The translations under genes and the position numbers were made by a program. DNA of 64,000 nt from Kutzneria sp. CA-103260 (GTDB lineage Bacteria > Actinomycetota > Actinomycetes > Mycobacteriales > Pseudonocardiaceae), in assembly GCF_018263855.1 (NCBI RefSeq), contig NZ_CP073318.1:10292001-10356000 (forward strand). Reading direction: 5' to 3'. This document shows positions 16,538 to 24,222 of the stretch, in pieces (positions within the stretch are counted from its first letter, which is position 1; the number at the start of each line of letters is the position of its first letter). Under the pieces are notes generated by a model that worked only from the letters and a program-made list of their open reading frames with translations, ran no database searches and was not told the DNA's origin.

Positions 16538-17954
16538 TCAGCACGCCGGTCAGCGTGTACCAGGGGAAGGCCAGCCCGACCGACTTGCCGCCGACGGTGA
16601 ACTTCAGCGACACGATGACCGCCATGGCCGCGACGGTGACCAGGAAGGCGGCCACCGCGTCGGCCTGCGACGCCCGTTTCACCAGCAGCCCCAACACGAA
16701 CGACCCGAGCAGCGCGCCGTAGGTGTAGCCGGTGATGCCCAGTCCGAGCTCGATCACCGGGCCGGTGGTGCTGGAGAACATCGAGCCGAACACCACGAAC
16801 ACCGCCGCCCACACCAGGGTCCAGATCCGGCCGTGCCGCAGCGCCGACTCCTCCGGTAGCGGCTGTTTCCGGAACCGTTGGTACAGATCGCTGACCGTGG
16901 ACGTGGACAGCGCGTTCAGCGCCGAGGCCAGCGCGCCCATGGTGGACGCGAGGATGCCGGCGATCAGCAGCCCGGCCACGCCGACCGGCAGATCCTCCAC
17001 GATGAACTTGGAGAAGAAGCCGTCGGTGTTGGTCAGCCCCAGCGAGGCCGGCGTCGCGCCGTGGTAGAGCACCCACAGACCGGCCCCGACCAGCAGGAAC
17101 AGTCCGAACTGGACGAACACGATGATGCCGCTGCCGATCAGCGCCTTCTGCCCGTCACGCAGGCTCCGGGTGGCCAGGAGTCGTTGCACGATCAGCTGAT
17201 CCGTGCCGTGCGAGGCCATCGCGAACACCGCGCCGCCGACGATCGCCGTCACGAACGCGTACTGGCTGAACAGCGGGTTGGACGTGAAGTCGAAGAACTG
17301 CAAGCGGTTCCCGGCCGCGGCGACCGACAGCCAGTCGCCGGGCAGCCGTGAAGCCAGGACGCCGACGGCCACCAGCGCGCCGCCGAGGTAGAGGGCCAGC
17401 TGCACGACGTCCACCCACACCACCGACCGCACGCCGCCGACGTAGGTGTAGATCACCGTGAGCACGGTCAGTCCGAGCACGATGTGCCAGTAGGCGGTGT
17501 GGATCCCGTAGCTGGCCAGGATGGCCTGGATCGGGATCGCCCCGGCGAACAGCCGCACGCCCTCGGCCAGCAGCCGCGTCACGACGAACGCCAGCGAGGC
17601 CACGCCCTGCGCGGCGGTGCCGAAGCGCTGGCCCAGGAAGGCGTAGGCGGTGACCAGGTTTCCCTTGAAGTAGCGGGGAAGCAGGATGATCGACACCAGG
17701 ACGCGGCCGATGATGTAGCCCAGGGCCAGCTGGAGATAGGTGAAGCCGGTGCCCCACACCAGGCCCGGCGTGCTGATCACCGTGAGGGTCGAGGTCTCGG
17801 TGGCCACCACCGACAGGCACACCGCCCACCACGGCAGGTTGCGGCCGCCGACGAAGAAATCCGCGCCGGTGCGCTGCTTGCCGCGCAGCAGCAGGCCGAC
17901 CACCGGCATGGCCAGCAGGTAGAGAACGATGATGACCAGGTCAACGGGATGCAT
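16470..17954 (-). CDS. sodium:solute symporter (SSS family)
   Basis: A 494-residue transporter with 13 or so membrane segments. GGRNLPWWAVCLSVVATETSTLT (residues 37-59) matches the SSS first-helix Na+ site region, and GGVRSVVWVDVVQ (about 190) matches the SSS signature segment. The gene starts 14 nt inside the 3' end of anmK, so the two are one transcription and translation unit. Because anmK phosphorylates anhydro-MurNAc, an uptake role for that sugar or another amino sugar is a reasonable inference; sialic acid, proline and other SSS substrates remain possible. Confidence 0.88.
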   Translation of the reverse strand: MHPVDLVIIVLYLLAMPVVGLLLRGKQRTGADFFVGGRNLPWWAVCLSVVATETSTLTVISTPGLVWGTGFTYLQLALGYIIGRVLVSIILLPRYFKGNLVTAYAFLGQRFGTAAQGVASLAFVVTRLLAEGVRLFAGAIPIQAILASYGIHTAYWHIVLGLTVLTVIYTYVGGVRSVVWVDVVQLALYLGGALVAVGVLASRLPGDWLSVAAAGNRLQFFDFTSNPLFSQYAFVTAIVGGAVFAMASHGTDQLIVQRLLATRSLRDGQKALIGSGIIVFVQFGLFLLVGAGLWVLYHGATPASLGLTNTDGFFSKFIVEDLPVGVAGLLIAGILASTMGALASALNALSTSTVSDLYQRFRKQPLPEESALRHGRIWTLVWAAVFVVFGSMFSSTTGPVIELGLGITGYTYGALLGSFVLGLLVKRASQADAVAAFLVTVAAMAVIVSLKFTVGGKSVGLAFPWYTLTGVLITLLVGGLLSLRHRAPALTSVG

Positions 17955-19074
17955 CAGGGGCCTCCACGCGTAGCTTCGTCACCGGGATGTCGGGCGGGGG
18001 CGGCGGGCGCAGCGGCCCGCGGCCGGGTGTCACGGAGCCGAGCAGCCGGCCGTTGGCCGGCACGCCCTGCCAGGTCAGGAAGCCGAGCAACGCCGTCAGA
18101 TAACCCTCCTTGGCGTCGCTCGGCAGCCCGAAGTCGTCGCTCACGCGCAGCTCCGCCGGGGCGAGTCGTCGTTCCAGCGCCCGCATCAGGACCGGATTCC
18201 GCACGCCGCCGCCGGAGGCCACGACCACGTTAGCGCCGTGCGTGTGGCAGGCGTCAGCGATCGTGATGGCGGTCAGCTCGACCAGCGTGGCCAGCACGTC
18301 CTCCACGGCCCGGTGCTCGGTGCCGTCGAGATAGCCGACGTGGAACAGCTCCTTGCCGGTCGACTTCGGGGCCGGCCGCGCGTAGTAGGGCTCCAGCAGC
18401 AGCAGCTTCAACAGGTCGTGTTGGACCGTGCCGTCGGCGGCGAGCTCGCCGTTCTCGTCCTGGTGCTGCCCGACCCGGCGGGCGGTGAGATCCAGCAGGG
18501 CGTTGCCCGGGCCGGTGTCGTACGCGATCGGTGCGCGGCCCGGTGCGACGACGGTGATGTTGGCGATGCCGCCCAGGTTCAGGCCGACCCAGGTCCGGTC
18601 GTCGCGGCCGCCGAGCCACAGCGCGTCCAGGATCGCCGCCAGCGGCGCGCCGTGGCCGCCGCGGGCCACGTCGCGGGCGCGGAGGTCGGCGACGGTGGGC
18701 AGCCCGGTGGCTTCGGCGATCCACGCCGGCTGGCCGAGCTGGAGCGTGCCCTCGCACCGGTCGCCCTCGACCCAGTGGTAGATGGTCTGCCCCAGCGAGG
18801 CGACGAGCTCCAGGTCCGGGTGGTTGGCAAGCGTTTGCGTGGCCGCCTTGGCGAACGCCTGCCCCACCCAGGTGTCCAGCTGGCACATCTTGGCCGCGGT
18901 GCAGTCGTTCGGCGGCAGCGCGGCCAGCAGCTCCGCGTGCACGCGCTCCGGGTAAGGGCTTCCGGTCGCGTGCAGCGGGGTCAGCACGACGGTGTCGCCG
19001 GCCAGGCGCAGGTCGGCCACGGCCGTGTCGATCCCGTCCATCGACGTGCCGGAGATCAGGCCGAGCACCTTCAT
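17941..19074 (-). CDS. anmK: anhydro-N-acetylmuramic acid kinase
   Basis: A 377-residue sugar kinase of the hexokinase-like fold. LGLISGTSMDGID (residues 4-16) is the ATP phosphate loop. DLRARDVARGGHGAPL (about residues 148-163) holds the catalytic Asp that activates water and opens the 1,6-anhydro ring. LNLGGIANITV and YDTGPGNALLD complete the family pattern. AnmK converts anhMurNAc plus ATP to MurNAc-6-phosphate in wall recycling. No murQ gene, the usual next step, lies in the window. It is divergent from ftsY; 71 bp separate the two starts. Confidence 0.95.
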   Translation of the reverse strand: MKVLGLISGTSMDGIDTAVADLRLAGDTVVLTPLHATGSPYPERVHAELLAALPPNDCTAAKMCQLDTWVGQAFAKAATQTLANHPDLELVASLGQTIYHWVEGDRCEGTLQLGQPAWIAEATGLPTVADLRARDVARGGHGAPLAAILDALWLGGRDDRTWVGLNLGGIANITVVAPGRAPIAYDTGPGNALLDLTARRVGQHQDENGELAADGTVQHDLLKLLLLEPYYARPAPKSTGKELFHVGYLDGTEHRAVEDVLATLVELTAITIADACHTHGANVVVASGGGVRNPVLMRALERRLAPAELRVSDDFGLPSDAKEGYLTALLGFLTWQGVPANGRLLGSVTPGRGPLRPPPPPDIPVTKLRVEAPDASR

Positions 19075-19145
19075 GGGTGTTTTTTTACCAAATCAGACGC
19101 CGATGCGTTAGATGTTGGCCGAAGCTGGGATGCGAGGATGTGACG

Positions 19146-20471
19146 GTGTTGACCCCGGACATGCTGCTCCTGATCGGCGTCGTCGTGCTGGCGGTGCTGC
19201 TCGTCGCCCTGGTGGTCGGGCTGGTGCTGGCCCGGCGCCGCCGGATCGACATGACCAAGAAGAAGGAGGAGCTGGAGAAGCCCAAGTCCGGCGGCTACCA
19301 AGCCGGCGGCGGCTTCACCCTCTCCACCGGCGGCGGCGCAGCCACAGTCGAGCCGGTCGAGCATCCGGTGGCCGACCGCACCGAGGTCGACGGCCAGCCC
19401 GGCGTCGGCGACGACGCCTCCGTGCCGCGCGACTCCGAGCGCCGCACCCTGGTCGACGTCGACCTGCCCGAACCCGAGGCGGTTGCCGAACCCGAGCCGG
19501 AGTCGGCCCCCGAACCTGAGCCGGAGCCGGAACCCGAGCTGGACGAGATCGAGCCCACCGCCGGCCGCATGCAGCGGCTGCGCGGCCGGCTGGCCCGGTC
19601 CCAGACCATGTTCGGCAAGAGCCTGCTCGGCCTGCTCGGCGCCGGCGACCTCGACGAGGACTCCTGGACCGACATCGAGGACCAGCTGCTGATGGCCGAC
19701 CTGGGCGCGGCCACCTCGGCCGAGATCGTCGGCACGCTGCGGACGAAGATCGTCGCCCAGGGCGTGCGCGACGCCGACCAGGCGCGGGCGCTGCTGCGTG
19801 AGGTGCTGATCGACTCCCTGCACCCGGAGATGAACCGGGCCGTGCGGGCGCTGCCCGACGACGGCAAGCCGGCCGTGCTGCTGGTCGTCGGCGTGAACGG
19901 CACCGGCAAGACCACCACCACCGGCAAGCTGGCCCGGGTGCTCGTGGCCGACGGTCGGACCGTGCTGCTCGGCGCCGCCGACACCTTCCGCGCCGCCGCC
20001 GCCGAGCAGCTGGCCACCTGGGGTTCCCGGGTCGGTGCGGACATCGTGCGGGGTCGCGAAGGCGCCGACCCCGCGGCAGTCGCCTTCGACGCCGTCAAGC
20101 AGGGCGTGGACTCGAAGGTCGACGCCGTGCTGGTCGACACCGCCGGCCGGCTGCACACCAAGACCGGCCTGATGGACGAGCTGGGCAAGGTCAAGCGGGT
20201 GGTGGAGAAGCAGGCCCCGGTCGACGAGGTGCTGCTGGTGCTGGACGCCACCACCGGCCAGAACGGCCTGACCCAGGCCCGGGTGTTCGCCGAGGTCGTC
20301 GATGTGACCGGCGTCGTGCTGACCAAGCTGGACGGCACCGCCAAGGGGGGCATCGTCTTCCGGGTGCAGCGCGAACTCGGCGTCCCGGTGAAGCTGGTCG
20401 GCCTGGGCGAGGGCCCCGACGACCTGGCTCCCTTCGAGCCCGCCGCCTTCGTCGACGCCCTCCTGGGCTGA
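19146..20471 (+). CDS. ftsY: signal recognition particle receptor FtsY
   Basis: A 441-residue SRP receptor GTPase. I chose the GTG at 19146 because GAGG (19134-19137) lies 8 nt upstream. Residues 5-35 are a membrane segment, typical of actinobacterial FtsY. Residues 36-140 are an acidic, Pro/Glu-repeat A domain. The NG domain follows: GVNGTGKTTTTGKL (G1), DTFRAAAAEQL, DTAGRLHTKTGLMDEL (G3) and TKLDGTAKGG (G4). It docks ribosome-SRP complexes at the membrane and partners with the Ffh encoded at 31969. A strong hairpin follows 26 nt after the stop. Confidence 0.96.
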   Translation: MLTPDMLLLIGVVVLAVLLVALVVGLVLARRRRIDMTKKKEELEKPKSGGYQAGGGFTLSTGGGAATVEPVEHPVADRTEVDGQPGVGDDASVPRDSERRTLVDVDLPEPEAVAEPEPESAPEPEPEPEPELDEIEPTAGRMQRLRGRLARSQTMFGKSLLGLLGAGDLDEDSWTDIEDQLLMADLGAATSAEIVGTLRTKIVAQGVRDADQARALLREVLIDSLHPEMNRAVRALPDDGKPAVLLVVGVNGTGKTTTTGKLARVLVADGRTVLLGAADTFRAAAAEQLATWGSRVGADIVRGREGADPAAVAFDAVKQGVDSKVDAVLVDTAGRLHTKTGLMDELGKVKRVVEKQAPVDEVLLVLDATTGQNGLTQARVFAEVVDVTGVVLTKLDGTAKGGIVFRVQRELGVPVKLVGLGEGPDDLAPFEPAAFVDALLG

Positions 20472-20497
20472 CCCTCTCCCGCCTCCCTGTTTTCGCT

Positions 20498-20543
20498 GGG
20501 GAGGGGGCTTTCCTTGCATGAACGCAGGGAAAGCCCCCTTCCC
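20498..20543 (+). terminator. hairpin terminator after ftsY
   Basis: Bases 20498-20517 pair with 20524-20543 over 20 positions, 18 Watson-Crick and 2 G-U, around a 6-nt loop. This is the only stem of that size between ftsY and the next gene. Confidence 0.8.
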
Positions 20544-20592
20544 GGCATTGGGGCGGGCGCGTTTCGGCGGGGTGACGGCCCGTGGACGGGTC

Positions 20593-20622
20593 TTGACACA
20601 CCGTCTGTGCGCGACGTTGGAT
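20593..20622 (+). promoter_or_regulatory. sigma-70-type promoter of the DUF3311-symporter operon
   Basis: A perfect -35 TTGACA (20593-20598), an 18-nt spacer and TTGGAT (20617-20622). It gives a leader of about 55 nt to the ATG at 20684. Confidence 0.55.
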
Positions 20623-20683
20623 TCGCGTCAAACCTGGTAATCGGATTCCGCATCGCGGAATTGCCGGGCTGGGGAGGGGCTCC

Positions 20684-20878
20684 ATGCGACTGCGCCACCT
20701 GCTGGCCGCGCTGCCCGTGCTGGGCATGCTCGGCGGCGCGTTCTTCGCCGACCGGACCGAGCCGTACGTGCTCGGCCTGCCGTTCATCCTGTTCTGGATG
20801 GTGGCCTGTGTCGTGCTCACCACCGTGGTGCTGGCCGTGATCTACAAACTCGACCCGGCCAACCGGAGCGGCGAGTGA
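20684..20878 (+). CDS. DUF3311 small membrane protein
   Basis: A 64-residue protein with two hydrophobic segments (about residues 5-22 and 29-53) joined by DRTEPYVLGLPF, and a short charged tail. It matches DUF3311, whose members sit directly before SSS symporters and are thought to be accessory subunits. GGGGAGGGG precedes the ATG at good distance. The GTGA overlap (20875-20878) couples it to the symporter. The subunit role is inferred from this arrangement. Confidence 0.8.
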   Translation: MRLRHLLAALPVLGMLGGAFFADRTEPYVLGLPFILFWMVACVVLTTVVLAVIYKLDPANRSGE

Positions 20879-22353
20879 CCGCGCTGCTGGTGGTCGCGGC
20901 CACCGTGCTGGTCGCGGTGGCGCTGGCGCTGCAGGCCCGCCGCGGCCACGACATGAACCTGGAGCAGTGGTCGGTCGGCGGCCGAGGCTTCGGCTCGATC
21001 TTCGTGTTCCTGCTGATGGCCGGCGAGATCTACACGACCTTCACCTTCCTCGGCGGCTCCGGCTGGGCCTACGGCAAGGGCGGCCCCGCCTTCTACATCC
21101 TCTGCTACGGCTCGCTGGCCTTCGTCATGTCGTACTGGCTGCTGCCGACCGTGTGGCGCTACGCCAAGCGCAAGAACCTGTTGTCGCAGGCCGACTTCTA
21201 CACGGCCAAGTTCGACAGCCCGGGCCTGGGCGTGCTGGTGTCGCTGGTCGGCGTGGTGGCGCTGGTGCCCTACCTGGTGCTCCAGCTCAGGGGTCTGGGC
21301 AGCATCGTGTCCGAGACCTCCGGCGGCCGCATCCCCTACGCGTGGTCGATCATCGCCGGTACCGTGGTGCTCGCGGCCTACGTGACGATCTCCGGCGTGC
21401 GCGGCTCGGCCTGGACCGCCGCGCTCAAGGACGTCCTGATCCTGGTGGTCGTGGTGTTTCTGGGCATCTACCTGCCGGTGCACTACTTCGGCGGCTTCAG
21501 CCAGATGTTCCACGCCATCGACGCGGCCAAGCCCGGCTTCCTCACGCTGCCGGCCAAGGGCATGAGCCCCAGCTGGTTCGTGTCCACGGTGCTGCTGTCG
21601 GCGTTCGGCTTCTACATGTGGCCGCACTCGTTCAGCGCCGTCTACACCGCCCGCGACGAGCGGGTGTTCCGGCGCAACGCGGTCGTGCTGCCGCTCTACC
21701 AGCTGATCCTGTTGTTCGTGTTCTTCGCCGGCTTCGCCGCCGTGCTGGTGGTGCCCGGCCTGAAGGGCAGCGACGGCGACCTGTCGCTGCTGCGGATCAC
21801 CACCAAGACCTTCGACCCGTGGTTCGTCGGCGTGGTCGGCGGCGCGGGCGTGCTGACCGCCCTGGTGCCCGGCTCGCTGATCCTGATGACCTCGGCGACG
21901 ATGCTGGCCAAGAACATCTACCGGGTGGCCCGGCCGGACACCACCGACCGGCAGGTCGGCCTGCTGGCCAAGATCCTGGTGCCGGTGGTCGCGGTGGTCG
22001 CCCTGTACTTCACGTTCAACGGCGGCGACACCATCGTCTCGCTGCTGCTGATGGGCTACTCGCTGGTCACCCAGCTGTTCCCGTCGATGGTGCTCAGCCT
22101 GTGCAAGCGGCGCGTGGTCACCACCGCCGGGGCGGCGGCCGGCATCGTGGTCGGGGTGGCCGTCGTCGCCGCGTTCACGATCAGCGGAGCGACCCTCAAC
22201 AACCTGGCGCCATGGCTGCCACAGCCGCTGAAGGACCTCAACACCGGCGTGGTCGCGCTGGTGGCCAACGTGGTGGTGCTGGCCGTGGTCACGATGATCA
22301 CCCGTCGCCACCGTGCGGTGCGGGGTGCGCCGACCGAGTCGGTCACGGTCTGA
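20875..22353 (+). CDS. sodium:solute symporter, monocarboxylate-permease-like
   Basis: A 492-residue SSS transporter with 13 predicted membrane segments. Residues 25-60 (LEQWSVGGRGFGSIFVFLLMAGEIYTTFTFLG) and SGVRGSAWTAALKDVL (about 180) are characteristic of the branch that includes rhizobial MctP and partners with DUF3311 proteins. Short-chain monocarboxylates or amino acids are the likely substrates; this is family inference. It is the second SSS transporter in 6 kb and is not closely similar to the one at 16470. Confidence 0.87.
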   Translation: MTALLVVAATVLVAVALALQARRGHDMNLEQWSVGGRGFGSIFVFLLMAGEIYTTFTFLGGSGWAYGKGGPAFYILCYGSLAFVMSYWLLPTVWRYAKRKNLLSQADFYTAKFDSPGLGVLVSLVGVVALVPYLVLQLRGLGSIVSETSGGRIPYAWSIIAGTVVLAAYVTISGVRGSAWTAALKDVLILVVVVFLGIYLPVHYFGGFSQMFHAIDAAKPGFLTLPAKGMSPSWFVSTVLLSAFGFYMWPHSFSAVYTARDERVFRRNAVVLPLYQLILLFVFFAGFAAVLVVPGLKGSDGDLSLLRITTKTFDPWFVGVVGGAGVLTALVPGSLILMTSATMLAKNIYRVARPDTTDRQVGLLAKILVPVVAVVALYFTFNGGDTIVSLLLMGYSLVTQLFPSMVLSLCKRRVVTTAGAAAGIVVGVAVVAAFTISGATLNNLAPWLPQPLKDLNTGVVALVANVVVLAVVTMITRRHRAVRGAPTESVTV

Positions 22354-22420
22354 AGTCGCCACCAGATCGGGCGACGCACAGCCGCCCACCCATTGACCGA
22401 GCGTCACCGAAACCGGGCGG

Positions 22421-22479
22421 GTAAGGCCTTCGAAATGCCCTGTTAACACCGGACCGCCGACAGTTCACGTCGGCGAAAC
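22421..22479 (+). promoter_or_regulatory. GlnR-like binding region upstream of amt
   Basis: GTAAG (22421), six bases, GAAAT (22432), six bases, TTAAC (22443); then TTCAC (22464), six bases, GAAAC (22475). The spacing and half-sites follow the actinobacterial GlnR pattern gTnAc-N6-GaAAc, and the position, 70-130 nt before the amt start, suits activation under nitrogen limitation. The rest of the 197-bp gap 22354-22550 shows no gene. Confidence 0.65.
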
Positions 22480-22550
22480 ATGGGACGAAACCCGGTGAAA
22501 CAGCCGCTGTCGATGCTTCCGTGCAACTGGCGCCCGCACGGGAGGACGAT

Positions 22551-23879
22551 GTGAACACAGGAGACACCGCCTGGGTGTTGGCCAGCGCCGCGCTGGTCAT
22601 GCTGATGACACCGGGACTCGCGTTCTTCTACGGCGGCATGGTCCGCTCCAAGAGCGTGCTGAACATGCTCATGCTGAACTTCATCGCGCTCGCCGTGGTG
22701 ACCGTGCTGTGGATGCTGTACGGCTACAGCGAGGCGTTCGGCAACGACGCGTTCGCCGGGCTGGTCGGCAACTTCGACAACTCCGGCCTGGCCGGCACGG
22801 TCGGCCAGCTGACCGGACCGAAGGATCATCAGATCCCGGTGCTGGCGTTCGTCATGTTCCAGCTGATGTTCGCGGTGATCACCCCGGCGCTGATCTCCGG
22901 CGCGATCGCCGACCGCACCAAGTTCTGGTCCTGGGTGGTCTTCCTGATCGTCTGGGTCACCGTCGTCTACTTCCCGGTCGCGCACTGGGTGTTCGCCTTC
23001 GACTCGGCCGACGGCTCCACTCTCGGCGGCTGGCTGGCCAACCGGATCAAGGCACTCGACTTCGCCGGCGGCACCGCGGTCCATATCAACGCGGGTGCCG
23101 CGGGCCTGGCCCTGGCCCTGCTTCTGGGCCGCCGCAAGGGCTGGCCCAAGGAGCCGATGCGTCCGCACAACGTGCCGTTCGTGCTGCTGGGCGCCAGCCT
23201 GCTGTGGTTCGGCTGGTACGGCTTCAACGCCGGCTCCGCGCTGGCCGCCAGCGACCTGGCCTCCGTCGCCTTCACCACGACCACCGTGGCCACCGCCGCC
23301 GCCGTGCTCGGCTGGCTGATCACCGAGCAGTTCCGTGACGGCAAGCCCACCACCCTCGGCGCGGCCTCCGGCGCCGTGGCCGGCCTGGTCGCCATCACCC
23401 CGGCCTGTGCCTTCGTCAGCCCGCTCGGCGCCGCGGCCATCGGCCTGATCGCCGGCGTGGTCTGCGCCCTGGCCGTCGGCCTGAAGTTCCGCCTCGGCTT
23501 CGACGACTCCCTCGACGTGGTCGGCGTGCACCTGGTCGGCGGCATCATCGGCACCCTGCTGATCGGCTTCTTCGGCACCACCAGCGTGAACTCGGGCGGC
23601 GCCGACGGCCTGTTCTACGGCGGCGGGTTCGCCCAGTTGGGCAAGCAGGCCATCGGCGCGTTCTCCGTGCTGGCCTACTCGTTCGTGCTGACCTTCATCA
23701 TCGGCTGGATCATCAAGAAGACGATCGGGTTCCGGGTCGACGCCGAGGCCGAGGTCACCGGCATCGACGAGAGCGAGCACGCGGAGACCGCCTACGAACT
23801 CGGCGGCTTCGTGGGCGCCGGTCGCGGTGTTGGCAAGGTTTCCGGCACGAGCACGGTCCTGGAGGGAAGCAAGTCATGA
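22551..23879 (+). CDS. amt: ammonium transporter
   Basis: A 442-residue Amt/MEP channel starting at the GTG at 22551, with GGAGG five bases upstream. It has 11 membrane segments; family residues include FFYGGMVRSKSVLNMLM (near 22-38), DFAGGTAVHINAGAAGL (about 155-171, with the first pore His) and GVHLVGGIIGTL (about 315, second pore His). It moves ammonium into the cell and is gated by the PII trimer encoded by the next gene, whose ATG overlaps its stop by 4 nt. GlnR-like sites upstream suggest nitrogen-limitation control. Confidence 0.96.
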   Translation: MNTGDTAWVLASAALVMLMTPGLAFFYGGMVRSKSVLNMLMLNFIALAVVTVLWMLYGYSEAFGNDAFAGLVGNFDNSGLAGTVGQLTGPKDHQIPVLAFVMFQLMFAVITPALISGAIADRTKFWSWVVFLIVWVTVVYFPVAHWVFAFDSADGSTLGGWLANRIKALDFAGGTAVHINAGAAGLALALLLGRRKGWPKEPMRPHNVPFVLLGASLLWFGWYGFNAGSALAASDLASVAFTTTTVATAAAVLGWLITEQFRDGKPTTLGAASGAVAGLVAITPACAFVSPLGAAAIGLIAGVVCALAVGLKFRLGFDDSLDVVGVHLVGGIIGTLLIGFFGTTSVNSGGADGLFYGGGFAQLGKQAIGAFSVLAYSFVLTFIIGWIIKKTIGFRVDAEAEVTGIDESEHAETAYELGGFVGAGRGVGKVSGTSTVLEGSKS

Positions 23880-24214
23880 AGCTGGTGACGGCGATCATCA
23901 AGCCGTTCGTGCTGGACGACGTCAAGGCGTCGCTGGAACGGCTGGGCGTGCTGGGCATGACGGTCAGCGAGGTGCAGGGCTTCGGCCGGCAGAAGGGCCA
24001 CACCGAGGTCTACCGCGGCGCCGAGTACGCCGTGGACTTCGTGCCCAAGCTGCGGGTCGAGGTGCTGGTCGACGACCTGACCGTGGACAAGGTGGTGGAC
24101 GCCGTGGTCGAGGCGTCCCGCACCGGCAAGATCGGCGACGGCAAGGTCTGGGTCGTGCCGGTGGAGACCGTGGTCAGGGTGCGGACCGGGGAACGCGGCA
24201 ACGACGCACTGTGA
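23876..24214 (+). CDS. glnK: PII nitrogen regulatory protein
   Basis: A 112-residue PII protein. The start MKLVTAIIKPF, the T-loop GRQKGHTEVYRGAEYAVDF with the modifiable Tyr51, and the C-terminal RTGKIGDGKVWV (B and C loops) are all intact. PII trimers read ATP/ADP and 2-oxoglutarate and block Amt. In actinobacteria Tyr51 is adenylylated by GlnD, encoded next, rather than uridylylated; this is family knowledge. It is placed by ATGA overlap with amt and nine bases before glnD. Confidence 0.97.
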   Translation: MKLVTAIIKPFVLDDVKASLERLGVLGMTVSEVQGFGRQKGHTEVYRGAEYAVDFVPKLRVEVLVDDLTVDKVVDAVVEASRTGKIGDGKVWVVPVETVVRVRTGERGNDAL

Positions 24215-24222
24215 GGTGACTG

